Positions 34,223-44,135 are shown, numbered from the stretch's first letter. The stretch is DNA of 64,000 nucleotides from Sphingomonas oligoaromativorans (GCF_011762195.1 NZ_JAASQK010000004.1:370307-434306); one strand, 5' to 3'. Translations and numbers: made by a program. Notes: generated from the letters alone by a model not told the origin.

Positions 34223-36709
34223 TTAGAACTTCGCGCGGACGCGCACGCCCCAGGTCGAGGGAGCCTCATAGTTCGACAGGAACACCGCGGAGAGGCCGTT
34301 GGTCGTCCCGCTGACGCCCGCGCTGGTGCGGATGCGATGGTTGGTCACGTTCTGACCAAACGCCTCGATCTCGTACTTGTCGCCCGGAGCCGCGTAGGTC
34401 ATGCCGAGATCGATCTTGGCATAGGCCTTCTGCTGGTCGAACTCGGTGCCGAGCAGGCCCTTGCCGGCCTGATCGTCCGGCTTGTAGCGCGATGCCACGT
34501 CGCCGTTGAAGTAGCTCAGCCAACTCCGCGTCTCGTAATGGACGGTGAAGCGCGGCGTGAGGCGGCCTTCGTTCGGCAGCAGGAAATCATGCTCGTAGGT
34601 GGCCGTCATCGAGAAATGCGGCGCGTGCGGGAGCTGGTTGCCCGCCAGATTCTCGAAATTCTCTTCAGCCGTCGGATAGATACGGTTGTCGATCGTGACG
34701 AGGTGATCCAGCTTGGTGTGCTGATAGGTGCCCGCGAAGTTGATGCGGTCGGTCCGGGTGATGTTGGCCGTGATTTCGGCTTCGATACCCCAGGCCTTCG
34801 CGCCCTTGGCGTTGGTCGTCACGAGCTGGCTGCCCGTGATGTTGCCGTTCGCATCCTGCGTCGTGATCGCCTGGTTGACCTGATAGCCCTTGAAGTCCTC
34901 ATAATAGGCCGCGAGGTTGACCGTGGCACGTCCGCCGAACAGCCGCGACTTGGAGCCGACTTCATAGTTGGTCAGCGTCTCCGGGCCAGCGAGCAGGCCG
35001 CCGTCCTCGATGTTGCCCGACTTGAAGCCCGTGCTCACCGAGCCGTAGACAAGGGTGGTGTCGGTCACCTGCGCGTCGGCGCGGGCCAGCCAGGTCACCT
35101 TGTTCCACTTGCCGTGGGTGTCGTTCTTGGAGATATCCCACAGGTTGCCGTAGCCGAGCGCGCTGCTCTCGGCGTTCAACTGGTCGACGACCTGCTGGGC
35201 GTTGCCCGCGCCATTGTTGGCAATGCCGAAAATCCCCGGCAGGCCAGGCGTGTTGTAGCAGTTGGGATTGCCAGCCGCGACCGTGCCACCGCAGTAGGTG
35301 ATGTTGCGGCCGCCGACGTCCCGCTTCTCGTCGGACGTGTAGCGAATGCCGCCGGTCAGGTTGATCCAGTTGTTCACATGCCAGATCGCCTGGCCGAACG
35401 CGGCGCGCGAATCGATGGTGCGATCAGCCTGGATGAACGTGCCCGCCCAGTTGAAGGTGCCGTCGCGATAGCCGTTGCGCTGGTCGATATCGAAGCGAAT
35501 CTGGTTCTTTTCGTGGCTGTAATAGCCGCCGAGAATCCAGTCGATCGTGTTCTTGCCGATCGACTTCAACTGAACTTCCTGGCTCCAGGAGTCATAGCGC
35601 GAGAAGGTCGTCCGGTTCTCGCCGAAACTGTCGTTCGGCAGGTTGATCGAACCATCCGCATTCTGCGTCGGCGGATGCGCGCCGGCATCGGCATCCGAGT
35701 CCGCATTGCCGCCGACCCGCGACCAGCCGGCGATGTAAGCCGCTTCGATATGATCGCTGAAGTCATAGGTCATGTTCGAGCGGACGCCGCCCGAATAGCG
35801 GTTGGTCTGCGGCGCGGTGTCGACCAGCGCGGACCAGAACTTCTGGCCGGCCCGCGGATGCTGCATCAGCGACAGGATGGGCGCACCGTCATCCTTGTAA
35901 TATTCGCCGCTCAGATTCCACTTGAAGCGGCCGAGATCCCACAGAGCGCTGAGACGTGCCGACTTCTGATCCGCCGCGCCATAGCGCTTGCCGCTGGTGA
36001 CGAAGGCGGAACGGTTGAGGCCGGGAATATTCGGCGCCTGCTGATAGCTGATGTAGCCGTCATGACGATCCGTGATGAAGGCAGCGCGCAGGGCGAAGTT
36101 GCTCGTCACCGGGATGTTGACCATCCCGCGCACGCCGAAGCGGTTGTAGCTGCCGCCCACCGCCTCAAGGCTGGCGTGGAAGTCATCGAGCTTCGGCTTG
36201 GCGGTCACCATGTTGATCGCGCCGACGGTCGCGTTGCGGCCGAACAGCGTGCCCTGCGGGCCACGCAGCACTTCGACGCGCTCCATATCGTACAGCAGGA
36301 CGGAAGCGCCCTGCGCGCGCGGCGAATAGATGCCGTCGACGTAGATCGCGACCTCGGGGTCGGCGACTTCCGTGTAAGCGCTGTCATTGCCGATGCCGCG
36401 CATCGTGAGCAGAATGGCGCCCTGATCGCCCTGCTGGGCGAAATGAAGGCTGGGCACGAAATCGGCGAGGCCGGTGACGTCCTTGACCTGCTGCTTATCG
36501 AGCTGGCCCTGACCGAAAGCCGAGATGGCGATCGGCGTGCGCTCGAGGCTCGTCTCGCGCTTGGTCGCGGTGACGGTGATTTCCTGGATCTGGCCGGCCT
36601 CGGCCGCTGGAGCGGGCGTGGCGGGGGCGCTGTCCTGCGCGAAGGCAGTCGAGGTAACGAAAAGCGTGGCCGCAAGCGCAGTGCTCGCGGCAAGAATATG
36701 CCGGGTCAT
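34223..36709 (-). CDS. TonB-dependent receptor
   Basis: An 828-residue outer-membrane receptor. Signal peptide MTRHILAASTALAATLFVTSTAFAQDS; then the TonB box-like EITVTATKRETSLERTPIAISAFG; then the plug domain (residues about 60-170: MRGIGNDSAYTEVADPEVAIYVDGIYSPRAQGASVLLYDMERVEVLRGPQGTLFGRNATVGAINMVT is standard); then a 22-strand barrel ending in VRVRAKF. It would take up oligosaccharides hydrolysed by the neighbouring GH3. The start at 36709 is chosen because of GGGAGGG four bases upstream and a proper signal peptide; a frame from 36757 would cover the operator region. Confidence 0.93.
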   Translation of the reverse strand: MTRHILAASTALAATLFVTSTAFAQDSAPATPAPAAEAGQIQEITVTATKRETSLERTPIAISAFGQGQLDKQQVKDVTGLADFVPSLHFAQQGDQGAILLTMRGIGNDSAYTEVADPEVAIYVDGIYSPRAQGASVLLYDMERVEVLRGPQGTLFGRNATVGAINMVTAKPKLDDFHASLEAVGGSYNRFGVRGMVNIPVTSNFALRAAFITDRHDGYISYQQAPNIPGLNRSAFVTSGKRYGAADQKSARLSALWDLGRFKWNLSGEYYKDDGAPILSLMQHPRAGQKFWSALVDTAPQTNRYSGGVRSNMTYDFSDHIEAAYIAGWSRVGGNADSDADAGAHPPTQNADGSINLPNDSFGENRTTFSRYDSWSQEVQLKSIGKNTIDWILGGYYSHEKNQIRFDIDQRNGYRDGTFNWAGTFIQADRTIDSRAAFGQAIWHVNNWINLTGGIRYTSDEKRDVGGRNITYCGGTVAAGNPNCYNTPGLPGIFGIANNGAGNAQQVVDQLNAESSALGYGNLWDISKNDTHGKWNKVTWLARADAQVTDTTLVYGSVSTGFKSGNIEDGGLLAGPETLTNYEVGSKSRLFGGRATVNLAAYYEDFKGYQVNQAITTQDANGNITGSQLVTTNAKGAKAWGIEAEITANITRTDRINFAGTYQHTKLDHLVTIDNRIYPTAEENFENLAGNQLPHAPHFSMTATYEHDFLLPNEGRLTPRFTVHYETRSWLSYFNGDVASRYKPDDQAGKGLLGTEFDQQKAYAKIDLGMTYAAPGDKYEIEAFGQNVTNHRIRTSAGVSGTTNGLSAVFLSNYEAPSTWGVRVRAKF

Positions 36710-36762
36710 GCATCCCTCCCAGAAATCGCCCAGTTGATGGGGCTTGGCCGCCTTCAAACAGA

Positions 36763-36805
36763 ACCAGACAACGATGTCAAAGAAAATTTGACATCGTTGT
36801 CTGGT
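36763..36805. promoter_or_regulatory. Double LacI-type operator in a 43-bp perfect inverted repeat
   Basis: The divergent promoter region between the TonB receptor and the MFS gene has 19-bp perfect arms (36763-36781 and 36787-36805) around GAAAA. Each arm holds a core with a central CG: GACAACGATGTC (36767-36778) and GACATCGTTGTC (36790-36801), close to TGACAxCGxTGTCA-type sites of LacI-family regulators such as NagR. Centres are 23 bp apart. The cognate regulator is probably the LacI protein at 38082-39110. The site is 54 bp upstream of the receptor start and 60 bp upstream of the MFS start, so it could control both directions. Confidence 0.75.
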
Positions 36806-36864
36806 AAAAAGCAGCCGGAACGAAGGAGACTTGTGCTTGTCGAGCCGAATGGTAGCGTTACCGC

Positions 36865-38085
36865 ATGATGGGGGAGAGAGGGACGCCGCAGGACGGTCGG
36901 GCTGACCGGCTGTTTCGGTTGCTTGTCGGGGTTTATCTCGGCGGCGGCCTGCTCAACTCCATGGTGAACCTGCTCGTGCCGCGGCTCCGGCTGACGCTGG
37001 GGCTGAACTATCATCAGGCGCTGACGGTGCAGTTGGCTTATTATTCGAGCTATCTGCTGTTCGCGCTGCCGATCGCGCTCGCCGTCGTGCGTATCGGCTA
37101 TCTGAGGGCCATCGCGGCCGGTCTTGCCGTGGTGGGGGCGGGGTGTCTGCTCCTGTCGATCGCCAACGGCGCGCGGGATTATCCCTCCATGCTGGCTTCG
37201 CTGCTGTTGCTGTCGTCGGGCGCGACGGTGCTCCAGATCGCTGGGAATGCCGTGGTGGCGGCCGCGGGTTCGGGTTCGGCCATGGCGTCGCGCTTCACAT
37301 TGCTTCAGGCGTTCAATTCGTTGGGCACCGTTTTGGGGCCGCTGATCGGCGCGTGGTTCCTGCTCGGTGCATGGCAGGGCCGGCTGATGCCGGAGCTGCC
37401 CTTTCTGGCGATGGGCGCGGGACTGCTCTGCCTGGCCCTCGGCTTTTTCCTTGGCCGCGATCTCCTGCCGCGCACCGCCGGTTCCGGCGCGGCAACGCCG
37501 AGCTTCACGCGCATCCGCCGCTTGCTGGCCCATCGGCCGATGCAGGCCGGCGTGATCGTGATCTTCGCTTATGTCGGTGCGGAGGTGACGGTCGGGACGC
37601 TGGCGGTCAATTATCTCATGCTGCCGGATACGATCGGTGCCGGAGCGGTTTTCGCCGGACGGCTCGTCAGCCTGTACTGGGGCGGAGCGATGATCGGCCG
37701 CTTCGCCGGTTCCTGGCTGCTCCGGCGGATCGCGGCGGCGCGGATGCTGATGCTCGCGGCCTGCGGAGCGTTGCTGCTGTTGGCGGTCGTGATCGGTGTC
37801 GGTGGAATGGCCGGAGCCATCGCGATCCTGGCGATCGGGTTGTGCAACTCCGTCATGTTCCCGCTCGGCTACGCGCTCGCTATGCCGGACGACGAGGCGG
37901 ACATGCCGCTGGCCTCGATGTTGCTGTGCATGGCCGTCGTGGGTGGCGCGGTAATACCGGTATTGACGGGCTATGTCGCCGATGCGCGCGGGCTGGTGTT
38001 TTCGCTCCTGGTTCCGGGGGCGTGTTATATCGTGATCGTTGCGTTCGCACTCTACCGCTCGTCTCGCAACCGGGAGCTGTCGTGA
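36865..38085 (+). CDS. MFS sugar transporter (FucP/GluP-like)
   Basis: A 406-residue major facilitator with twelve hydrophobic segments. FTLLQAFNSLGTVLGPLIGAWFLL (residues about 145-168) is the FNSLGT-type motif of the FucP/glucose-galactose porter family. Motif A-like VVRIGYLRAIAAGL links helices 2 and 3. It would import the monosaccharide released by the GH3 enzyme. Its stop (TGA 38083-38085) overlaps the start of the lacI-family gene. Confidence 0.9.
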   Translation: MMGERGTPQDGRADRLFRLLVGVYLGGGLLNSMVNLLVPRLRLTLGLNYHQALTVQLAYYSSYLLFALPIALAVVRIGYLRAIAAGLAVVGAGCLLLSIANGARDYPSMLASLLLLSSGATVLQIAGNAVVAAAGSGSAMASRFTLLQAFNSLGTVLGPLIGAWFLLGAWQGRLMPELPFLAMGAGLLCLALGFFLGRDLLPRTAGSGAATPSFTRIRRLLAHRPMQAGVIVIFAYVGAEVTVGTLAVNYLMLPDTIGAGAVFAGRLVSLYWGGAMIGRFAGSWLLRRIAAARMLMLAACGALLLLAVVIGVGGMAGAIAILAIGLCNSVMFPLGYALAMPDDEADMPLASMLLCMAVVGGAVIPVLTGYVADARGLVFSLLVPGACYIVIVAFALYRSSRNRELS

Positions 38086-39110
38086 CCATTACTATCAAGG
38101 ACGTTGCCGCGCAGGCCGGCGTCTCTGCGAAGACCGTCTCCCGCGTCATCAACCAGGAGGCGCATGTCCGTCCCGAACTGCGCGATGCGGTGATGAAAGT
38201 GGTCGAGGCGCTTGGTTATCGACCCAATGCCTTTGCACGCAGCCTTTCGAGCTCTCGGTCCTATCTGCTCGGTTTGTTCCTCCACGATCCCGCCTGGTCG
38301 AGCTACGCCGTGGCGATGCAGCGCGGCGCGCTGATGCAATGCCGGAAGCGGAATTATCATCTTGTCGTCGAGCCGCTCGACATCTCGTCGGAGGGATGGG
38401 AGCGGCAGATGATGACGAGCATCGACGCGCTGAGACTGGACGGCGCGATCCTGACGCCGCCGGTCTGCCGCCATGGCCCGCTGCTGGATCGGCTGGAGGC
38501 ATTGAAGCTGCCTTATGTCCGCATTTCGCCGGGGGAGCGTTTGGAGCGCTCCGGCGTCGTCGACATCGACGAGGAGCGGGCGGCCTATGACATGACGCGC
38601 AGTCTGATCGATCTTGGCCATCGGGATATCGGATTTATCAAGGGCATCCCCAGCCACGCGGCGACTCCGAAGCGACTGAAGGGTTATCTGGAGGCGATGC
38701 GCCGGGCGGGATTGAGCGTCATCCCGGATCATGTCGCGCCGGGGGATTTCACCTTCCGTAGCGGAATCGAGGCGGGCGAGGCGATGCTGCGCGGCCCGTC
38801 CCGTCCCACCGCGATCTTCGCCAGCAATGACGACATGGCGTTGGGCGTGTCGGCGGCGGCGGCCAAGCTGGGCCTGACCGTGCCGACGGACCTTTCCATC
38901 GCGGGCTTCGACGACACCGCGACGGCGCGGATCGCCTGGCCGCCCATCACCACGGTTCGCCAGCCGATGGAGGAGATGGCGGCGGCTGCCGTCGATATCC
39001 TCATCGATCCCGTCTATCGCAACGCGCCCGGCGATCCGCGTTTCCAGCGCGAACTGTCCTATGCCCTCATCACCCGCGAGAGCACCGCGCCGCCTGCCGC
39101 CTCCTCATGA
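38082..39110 (+). CDS. LacI family transcriptional regulator
   Basis: A 342-residue regulator. The N-terminal HTH is TIKDVAAQAGVSAKTVSRVINQEAHVRPELRDAVMKVVEALGYRPNAFARSL (residues 3-54), complete with hinge helix; the periplasmic-binding-protein-like domain has GFIKGIPSHAATPKRLKGYLEAM, AIFASNDDMALGVSAAAAKLGLTVPTDLSIAGFDDT and ITTVRQPMEEM. The start is GTG at 38082, overlapping the MFS stop, with GGGAG six bases upstream. It probably represses the receptor-halogenase-GH3 and MFS-lacI transcripts via 36763-36805 until a sugar binds. Confidence 0.93.
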   Translation: MTITIKDVAAQAGVSAKTVSRVINQEAHVRPELRDAVMKVVEALGYRPNAFARSLSSSRSYLLGLFLHDPAWSSYAVAMQRGALMQCRKRNYHLVVEPLDISSEGWERQMMTSIDALRLDGAILTPPVCRHGPLLDRLEALKLPYVRISPGERLERSGVVDIDEERAAYDMTRSLIDLGHRDIGFIKGIPSHAATPKRLKGYLEAMRRAGLSVIPDHVAPGDFTFRSGIEAGEAMLRGPSRPTAIFASNDDMALGVSAAAAKLGLTVPTDLSIAGFDDTATARIAWPPITTVRQPMEEMAAAAVDILIDPVYRNAPGDPRFQRELSYALITRESTAPPAASS

Positions 39111-40478
39111 AACCGGGCGTGGCGGCGGATCGCGGGCATCCTTTGCGAAGAAGAAGATCAGCATCGCCGTCGCGATCACATTCTGGAATAGCGCGTGAAG
39201 CCCCGCGCCATGGAGCCCCAGCCACAACACCAGCAGCGGCAGCAGCGGATAGAGCGCGAGATTGGTCACCAGCGTCACCGCCATGGATCGCTGGGGCTTG
39301 CCGAGCGCCGTCAGTCCCGCCGCGATGGGCGAGGCGATCAGGGCCGCGAGCCTCGCCCCCGCGATCAGCGTGACGATGACCGCGCCACCCTGAAAGGTGT
39401 GGCCGCCCAGGAAGGGCAGGAGGTGGTTGCCCGCTGCCCAGAACGCGACGACGATCGGCGCGGCGAGGGCGCCGGCAATGGTGGCGCTCCGCCAGACGGT
39501 ATGGCGGAGCTGATCGAACCGTCCGTGCGCGACCTGATCGGCGAGCACCGCATAGCTCGCCTGGCTGAGCAGCTTGGAGGGCTGATCCAGCAGCGTCGTC
39601 GCTCTCTGGGCCAGCGATAGCAGGCCGGCCGCCACCGGCCCCAGCATCCAGCCGATCGTCAGGGGAGCGAGATTGGGCGCCAACTCGCGCAAAGTGATGT
39701 CGAGATTGGTCACGAGGATGAAGCGGCCGAAGCCGGTCGGCTCCCGCAGCAGCCCGCGCCACGGCCCGCGAAGCGGCTCGGAGGCCATCAGCTTGCGCCA
39801 CGCGATCAGGCCGAGCGCCCACATCGCGACGCCCTCGGCGACGCTGGACAGGAGCCAGACGAGCAGGAAGCCGTCCAGTCCGCCGCCGATCGTCCATATG
39901 ATAAGCGTCCCGAACAGCCGCACGGTCGGCGACACCGCCTGGTGGATGCCGATCAGGTCGAAGCGTCCGGCGACCTGGAGCAGTCCCTGGGGCGTGGCGC
40001 GAACCGTCGCGAGCACGGCGAGGCTGTAGGGCACGGCGATCCGCATCGCATCCGGCGACCAGCCAAGCCTCGGCCCGACCAGAGGCACGGCCGCCGCGGT
40101 GACGAGCACGGCCAGCAATCCGAAGCCCAGTTCCACCACGGCCATGAAGCGAACGATCCGCGCCAGCCGCGCCGGATCGTTCTCCGCCGCCGCCAGCGAT
40201 CCGTAGCGGACCACCCCGTGGAAACCGGAAAAGGCCAGCAGGCTGCCGACGAACAGGGCATAGCTGTTCACCAGCACGAGCATCCCATAATCGCGCACGC
40301 CGAGCGTCCGCGCGACGATGATGAGATAGACCAGGCTCATCAGCCCGGCCGCCGCCTTGCCACCGAGCAGGTGCGCCAGATTGGCGACCACTCTCTTCAG
40401 GCCCGATTCAGCTTGTCTGGTCTCTTTGGCGGGCGAGGACGCAACTGGCGTTCGGCCGGGTGCAACTGGGGCGGTCAT
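39105..40478 (-). CDS. Wzx-like polysaccharide flippase (oligosaccharide exporter)
   Basis: A 457-residue membrane protein with about twelve to fourteen hydrophobic segments, of the polysaccharide biosynthesis/MATE-like (PF01943) type. The N-terminal part shows GGKAAAGLMSLVYLIIVARTLGVRDYGMLVLVNSYALFVGSLLAFSGF, and further on GPVAAGLLSLAQRATTLLDQPSKLLSQASYAVLADQ. It would flip a lipid-linked unit across the inner membrane. The last 6 bp overlap the lacI-family gene. It belongs to a second polysaccharide module (39.1-44.0 kb) and not the main EPS block. Confidence 0.88.
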   Translation of the reverse strand: MTAPVAPGRTPVASSPAKETRQAESGLKRVVANLAHLLGGKAAAGLMSLVYLIIVARTLGVRDYGMLVLVNSYALFVGSLLAFSGFHGVVRYGSLAAAENDPARLARIVRFMAVVELGFGLLAVLVTAAAVPLVGPRLGWSPDAMRIAVPYSLAVLATVRATPQGLLQVAGRFDLIGIHQAVSPTVRLFGTLIIWTIGGGLDGFLLVWLLSSVAEGVAMWALGLIAWRKLMASEPLRGPWRGLLREPTGFGRFILVTNLDITLRELAPNLAPLTIGWMLGPVAAGLLSLAQRATTLLDQPSKLLSQASYAVLADQVAHGRFDQLRHTVWRSATIAGALAAPIVVAFWAAGNHLLPFLGGHTFQGGAVIVTLIAGARLAALIASPIAAGLTALGKPQRSMAVTLVTNLALYPLLPLLVLWLGLHGAGLHALFQNVIATAMLIFFFAKDARDPPPRPVS

Positions 40479-40626
40479 GCGGGCGCTCTACCCTTGTGCC
40501 GTGCCAAATGCACGGTGGCGGGAGTCACGAATCTTTCCATGAACGCTATTTAATAACGGGAAAAGCTGCGGGAATGGCCAATCGGCTACGTCTCTTCCGA
40601 TAGGCGAGCATCGGTTTCGAGCATTT

Positions 40627-41853
40627 ATGAAAATCGGATTTTTGTTCAACCACGACCAGATCCATCAGGTCGCCCACTCGCTGCCCATCGCGATGGCGCT
40701 GGCCCGCGTGGCGCCCCATGTCGATATCGTCGTGGCGACCACCAACGAGCGTCTCTCGGCCGAAGTCCGGCGGATCAGCGCGGCGCATGGGGTGACGCTG
40801 CCGTCGGTCGAATTGACGTTGCGCCGGCCGCTCACCCGTTTCGCGCGGCGCCTGGAGGCGATCCTGCCGATCACCAAGCTCGGCATCTATCGCGACAATC
40901 TCGATTTCTTCGCCTCGCTGGACATGCTGGTGGTGGCGGAGAAGACCTCGCTGCTGCTCAAGAGCCATTATCATCTCGACAATCTGCGTATCATCCATAC
41001 CCGCCACGGCGCGGGCGATCGGGCGATCGGGTTCGACAAGGCGAGCGCGAAGTTCGATCATGTGCTGGTGTCGGGGCCGAAGATCCGCGAGCGGCTGATC
41101 GAGGAAGCGGGGCTTTCCCCGGATCGCCTGTCGACGGTCGGCTATCCGAAGTTCGATCTGCTGCCGAAGGTGCCCGTGCGCCTGCCGTTTCAGGACAATG
41201 GCAAGCCGACGGTGCTCTATAATCCGCATCCGTCGCCGCATCTGTCGTCATGGTATCGGCACGGCCGTGCGGTGCTCGACCATTTCCTGAACGACGACCG
41301 CTACAACCTGATCTTCGCGCCGCATGTGATGCTGTTCCACCGGCGTTTCGTGCTGACCATCGACAAGCTGCGCATCGATCGGCCCGGCCTGATCGACCGC
41401 CGGGTGAAGGAAGCGCCGAACATCCACGTCGATCTGGGCAGCCGGGCCTCCACGGACATGACCTATACCTCCGCCGCCGACATCTATCTCGGCGACGTGA
41501 GCAGTCAGGTCTACGAGTTCCTGTATCGTCCGCGCCCGTGCCTGTTCCTCAACAGCCAGAACGCGGAATGGCGGGGCAACCCCAACTATGCCCATTGGCA
41601 GACCGGCGAAGTCATTGCCGATCCGACCGATCTCGGTGCGGCGCTGGATCGCGCCGTTGCCGAACATGCGCATTATCTGCCCATGCAGCAGGAATTGTTC
41701 CGCCGCAGCTTCGATCTGACCGAGGAGAGTTCGGCCGATCGCGCGGCAAGGGCCATTCTCGGCAGCCTCGCGCGGCCGGTGCAGCAGATCGTGCCGGCGA
41801 TCAGCAGTGGCGCGGGCCGCCACTCCAAGCGCCCCACCGCGGCGGCGGCCTGA
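40627..41853 (+). CDS. CDP-glycerol glycerophosphotransferase-like protein (TagB-type)
   Basis: A 408-residue protein with a GT-B-like fold. MKIGFLFNHDQIHQVAHSLPIAMALAR begins the N-terminal domain, LRIIHTRHGAGDRAIGFDK corresponds to the conserved H-G motif, VLYNPHPSPHLSSWYRHG and YTSAADIYLGDVSSQVYEFLYRPRPCLFLN to the C-terminal CDP-glycerol site. TagB/F-type homologues in Gram-negatives transfer polyol phosphates or sugars in surface polysaccharide synthesis; the exact reaction here is unknown. Upstream is a 148-bp gap with a short hairpin (CCGTGC/GCACGG, 40501-40517). Confidence 0.8.
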   Translation: MKIGFLFNHDQIHQVAHSLPIAMALARVAPHVDIVVATTNERLSAEVRRISAAHGVTLPSVELTLRRPLTRFARRLEAILPITKLGIYRDNLDFFASLDMLVVAEKTSLLLKSHYHLDNLRIIHTRHGAGDRAIGFDKASAKFDHVLVSGPKIRERLIEEAGLSPDRLSTVGYPKFDLLPKVPVRLPFQDNGKPTVLYNPHPSPHLSSWYRHGRAVLDHFLNDDRYNLIFAPHVMLFHRRFVLTIDKLRIDRPGLIDRRVKEAPNIHVDLGSRASTDMTYTSAADIYLGDVSSQVYEFLYRPRPCLFLNSQNAEWRGNPNYAHWQTGEVIADPTDLGAALDRAVAEHAHYLPMQQELFRRSFDLTEESSADRAARAILGSLARPVQQIVPAISSGAGRHSKRPTAAAA

Positions 41854-41857
41854 TCGG

Positions 41858-42928
41858 TCAGAAGCCTCGCATCCGGTCGAGGATCGCCAGGCCGGCGGCC
41901 TCGAACCGGGCAGCGCTGAAGCGATCCAGCACGGTGGTGCGGGCGAGGGCGCCCATGGCCTCGAGCTGTTCGGGCCTCGCGAGCATGGTCGCCAGTGCGC
42001 CGGTGAGCGCGCCAGCATCGCCGGGAGGCACGAGCGCTCCAGTCTTGCCCGGATCGATCGAATAGGGAAGCTGGCCCACGCCGCTCGCGATCACCGGGAG
42101 CCCCGCCTGCATGGCTTCGTGGACAGCGACGCACAGCCCCTCCGAGCGCGAAGGCTGAAGATAGAGATGCAGCCCGGCGAGATAGGCACGCGGGTTCTCC
42201 GTATATCCGGCTAGTCGGAGCGAGGTGACGCCCAGCGCCCGCGCGCGGGCCGCCAGCGCCTCCCGCTCGGCGCCTTCCCCTGCGATTGAAACCTCGATCG
42301 GCAAGCCCGTCGCCGGCAGTTGCGCGAGCGCGTCGATCAGGACGTCATATCCCTTCACCGGATGCAGGCGGCCGAGCGTTCCGATCCGCAAGACCTCACC
42401 CGCTTGCCACGGCTTCGCCTGAGGGGCGCTTGGGTCCGCGCGGAAGATCGACCATTGCACGAGGCGCTCCGGCGGCACCCTGAGACGTTCGGCGGTCAGC
42501 CGCGTCACGGCATCGGAATCGCCCACCCAGAGGCGCGACATTCCCTGCATGGCGCGGAGCAGCCGACGATTGGCGGGCTTGAGATAGGCCGCGTGCTGCC
42601 AGCTCACGACAGGTATGCGCCGCCGCGCACCGGCGAGTTGCCCCAGTAGCGTCGCACGGCTCAGCGATGTCCAGAGATGCGTCGGTCGCGTTGCGATGAT
42701 CTGGCGATCGAGCCACCTCAGCGCGGCGACATGATCCTTCTCGCCGCCCTCCCTGACGATGACGTCGAGCCCGGCCGCCTCCATCGGGGGGATCGCCCGG
42801 CCGTCGCGGCGGGTGAGGGCGAGGATGCGGATCTCCGCACCGCCCCGGCGCAGGACGTCCGTGACGGCCGGCACGGGCAGCGCCGCTCCGCCGCCCTCGA
42901 CCGAATTGATGACATAAGCGATGCGCAT
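41858..42928 (-). CDS. Glycosyltransferase family 4
   Basis: A 356-residue GT4 enzyme starting [36 protein letters not shown]. Conserved parts are WVGDSDAVTRL, VLRIGTLGRLHPVKGYDVLIDALAQL, VSIAGEGAEREALAARARALG and AGLHLYLQPSRSEGLCVAVHEAMQAGLPVIASGVGQLP. It overlaps the upstream GT4 stop by one base (TGATG), so the two are co-translated. Substrate unknown. Confidence 0.87.
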   Translation of the reverse strand: MRIAYVINSVEGGGAALPVPAVTDVLRRGGAEIRILALTRRDGRAIPPMEAAGLDVIVREGGEKDHVAALRWLDRQIIATRPTHLWTSLSRATLLGQLAGARRRIPVVSWQHAAYLKPANRRLLRAMQGMSRLWVGDSDAVTRLTAERLRVPPERLVQWSIFRADPSAPQAKPWQAGEVLRIGTLGRLHPVKGYDVLIDALAQLPATGLPIEVSIAGEGAEREALAARARALGVTSLRLAGYTENPRAYLAGLHLYLQPSRSEGLCVAVHEAMQAGLPVIASGVGQLPYSIDPGKTGALVPPGDAGALTGALATMLARPEQLEAMGALARTTVLDRFSAARFEAAGLAILDRMRGF

Positions 42929-44013
42929 CAGGATTTTGCCCGAGCAAAGAGGTCGAGATAGGCCGTTGCACCCGCGCCTATCCGATAGGGAGCGACAGCC
43001 TCCGCCAGTGCCGCCGGGTCCGGCGCGGGCCGGTCGAGCAATTCGCGGAGGGCATGGGTGAGGGCCGGGATATCCTCGATCGGCACGACAAGCCCTCGCG
43101 CGGGGTCGGTCAGGACGTCCTCCACGGCCGGCGTCGACGCCGTGGCGATGACGGGTCGCCCGGCGCCCAGCGCTTCGACGATCACGGCGCCATAGCCCTC
43201 GAAACGCGAAGGCAGCACGAACAGCCGCGCCTCATCGAGAAGGGGGCGGATATCGGGCGCATAGCCTGCCAGTCGGACCCGATCGGCGAGCCCCGCCGCC
43301 GCAATCTGCCGCCGAAGCGCCTCTTCCTCCGGGCCGCTTCCGGCGATCATAAGCCGGGCATCGCGATCGCCGAGCTGACGGAAGGCTTCGATCAGAAGAT
43401 CAAAACCCTTCTGGTGGATCAGGCGTCCGGCCGCGAGGATCGTGCGTCCCGATGCGGGGGCGGCCGGCGGATGGTCATCATCGAGCGCCGGCAAGGGAAT
43501 GGTCGTGGCGATCGGGCGCTTCATCATGGCGTCCGCGCTCCGTCGAGCGGCTTCGTCCATAGCGACGAGCGCATCCGCGCGGGCGAGCAGGCGCCGCATT
43601 CGACGCCGGAACAGCGCCTGACGCAGCCGCCGGCGTCGCGGCATCTCCAGAGGCGAGCTGATCTGGACGAGGATCGTCGGGCGCGGCCTGATGCGGCTCA
43701 GCGCCGGCACAACTTCCCAGTGGAAGTTTCCGGTCACGAAGAGCGCATCGACGGGGTGCGCCCTGAAGTAGCGCGCGGCTGCCCGGCCCAATCGCTGACG
43801 TGATCGCGTGCCGCGCGGAATGGGCGGCTCGGCCGGGATCAACCGGGCGTCCTCGGGCACCATGGCCCGCAGCGGCCCATGTTCGTCGCCGCAGAAGATG
43901 GTGACGGCTACCCCGCGGCTGATCCACTCCCGCGCGAGGCGCAGAGCGATCCGCTCCGTGCCGCCGAGCGGGAAGTCATGCATCACGATGCCGATGGAGG
44001 CGGGGTGCTTCAT
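42928..44013 (-). CDS. Glycosyltransferase family 4
   Basis: A 361-residue GT4 enzyme. [41 protein letters not shown] is the N-terminus; donor site residues are in [41 protein letters not shown], and [40 protein letters not shown]. The start at 44013 is preferred over a frame from 44160 that would overlap the frmA start region. Member of the second polysaccharide module; divergent from frmA. Confidence 0.87.
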   Translation of the reverse strand: MKHPASIGIVMHDFPLGGTERIALRLAREWISRGVAVTIFCGDEHGPLRAMVPEDARLIPAEPPIPRGTRSRQRLGRAAARYFRAHPVDALFVTGNFHWEVVPALSRIRPRPTILVQISSPLEMPRRRRLRQALFRRRMRRLLARADALVAMDEAARRSADAMMKRPIATTIPLPALDDDHPPAAPASGRTILAAGRLIHQKGFDLLIEAFRQLGDRDARLMIAGSGPEEEALRRQIAAAGLADRVRLAGYAPDIRPLLDEARLFVLPSRFEGYGAVIVEALGAGRPVIATASTPAVEDVLTDPARGLVVPIEDIPALTHALRELLDRPAPDPAALAEAVAPYRIGAGATAYLDLFARAKS

Positions 44014-44135
44014 CCCCGCGCGGTAGCATCCGAACGGCGCCCGGAACAGCGGATCGCAACACTCTTGCGGAAGGATTTGCGAGACGGCCAAATCGTGTAT
44101 GTCAGCCAGCCGGAACTGGCGGAAGGATCGAGACG

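Noticed and set aside
30347..36868. Two ~800-codon frames antisense to GH3 (30347-32722) and the TonB receptor (34337-36868)
   Set aside because: Same GC-driven artefact; the opposite frames are complete, well-conserved enzymes.
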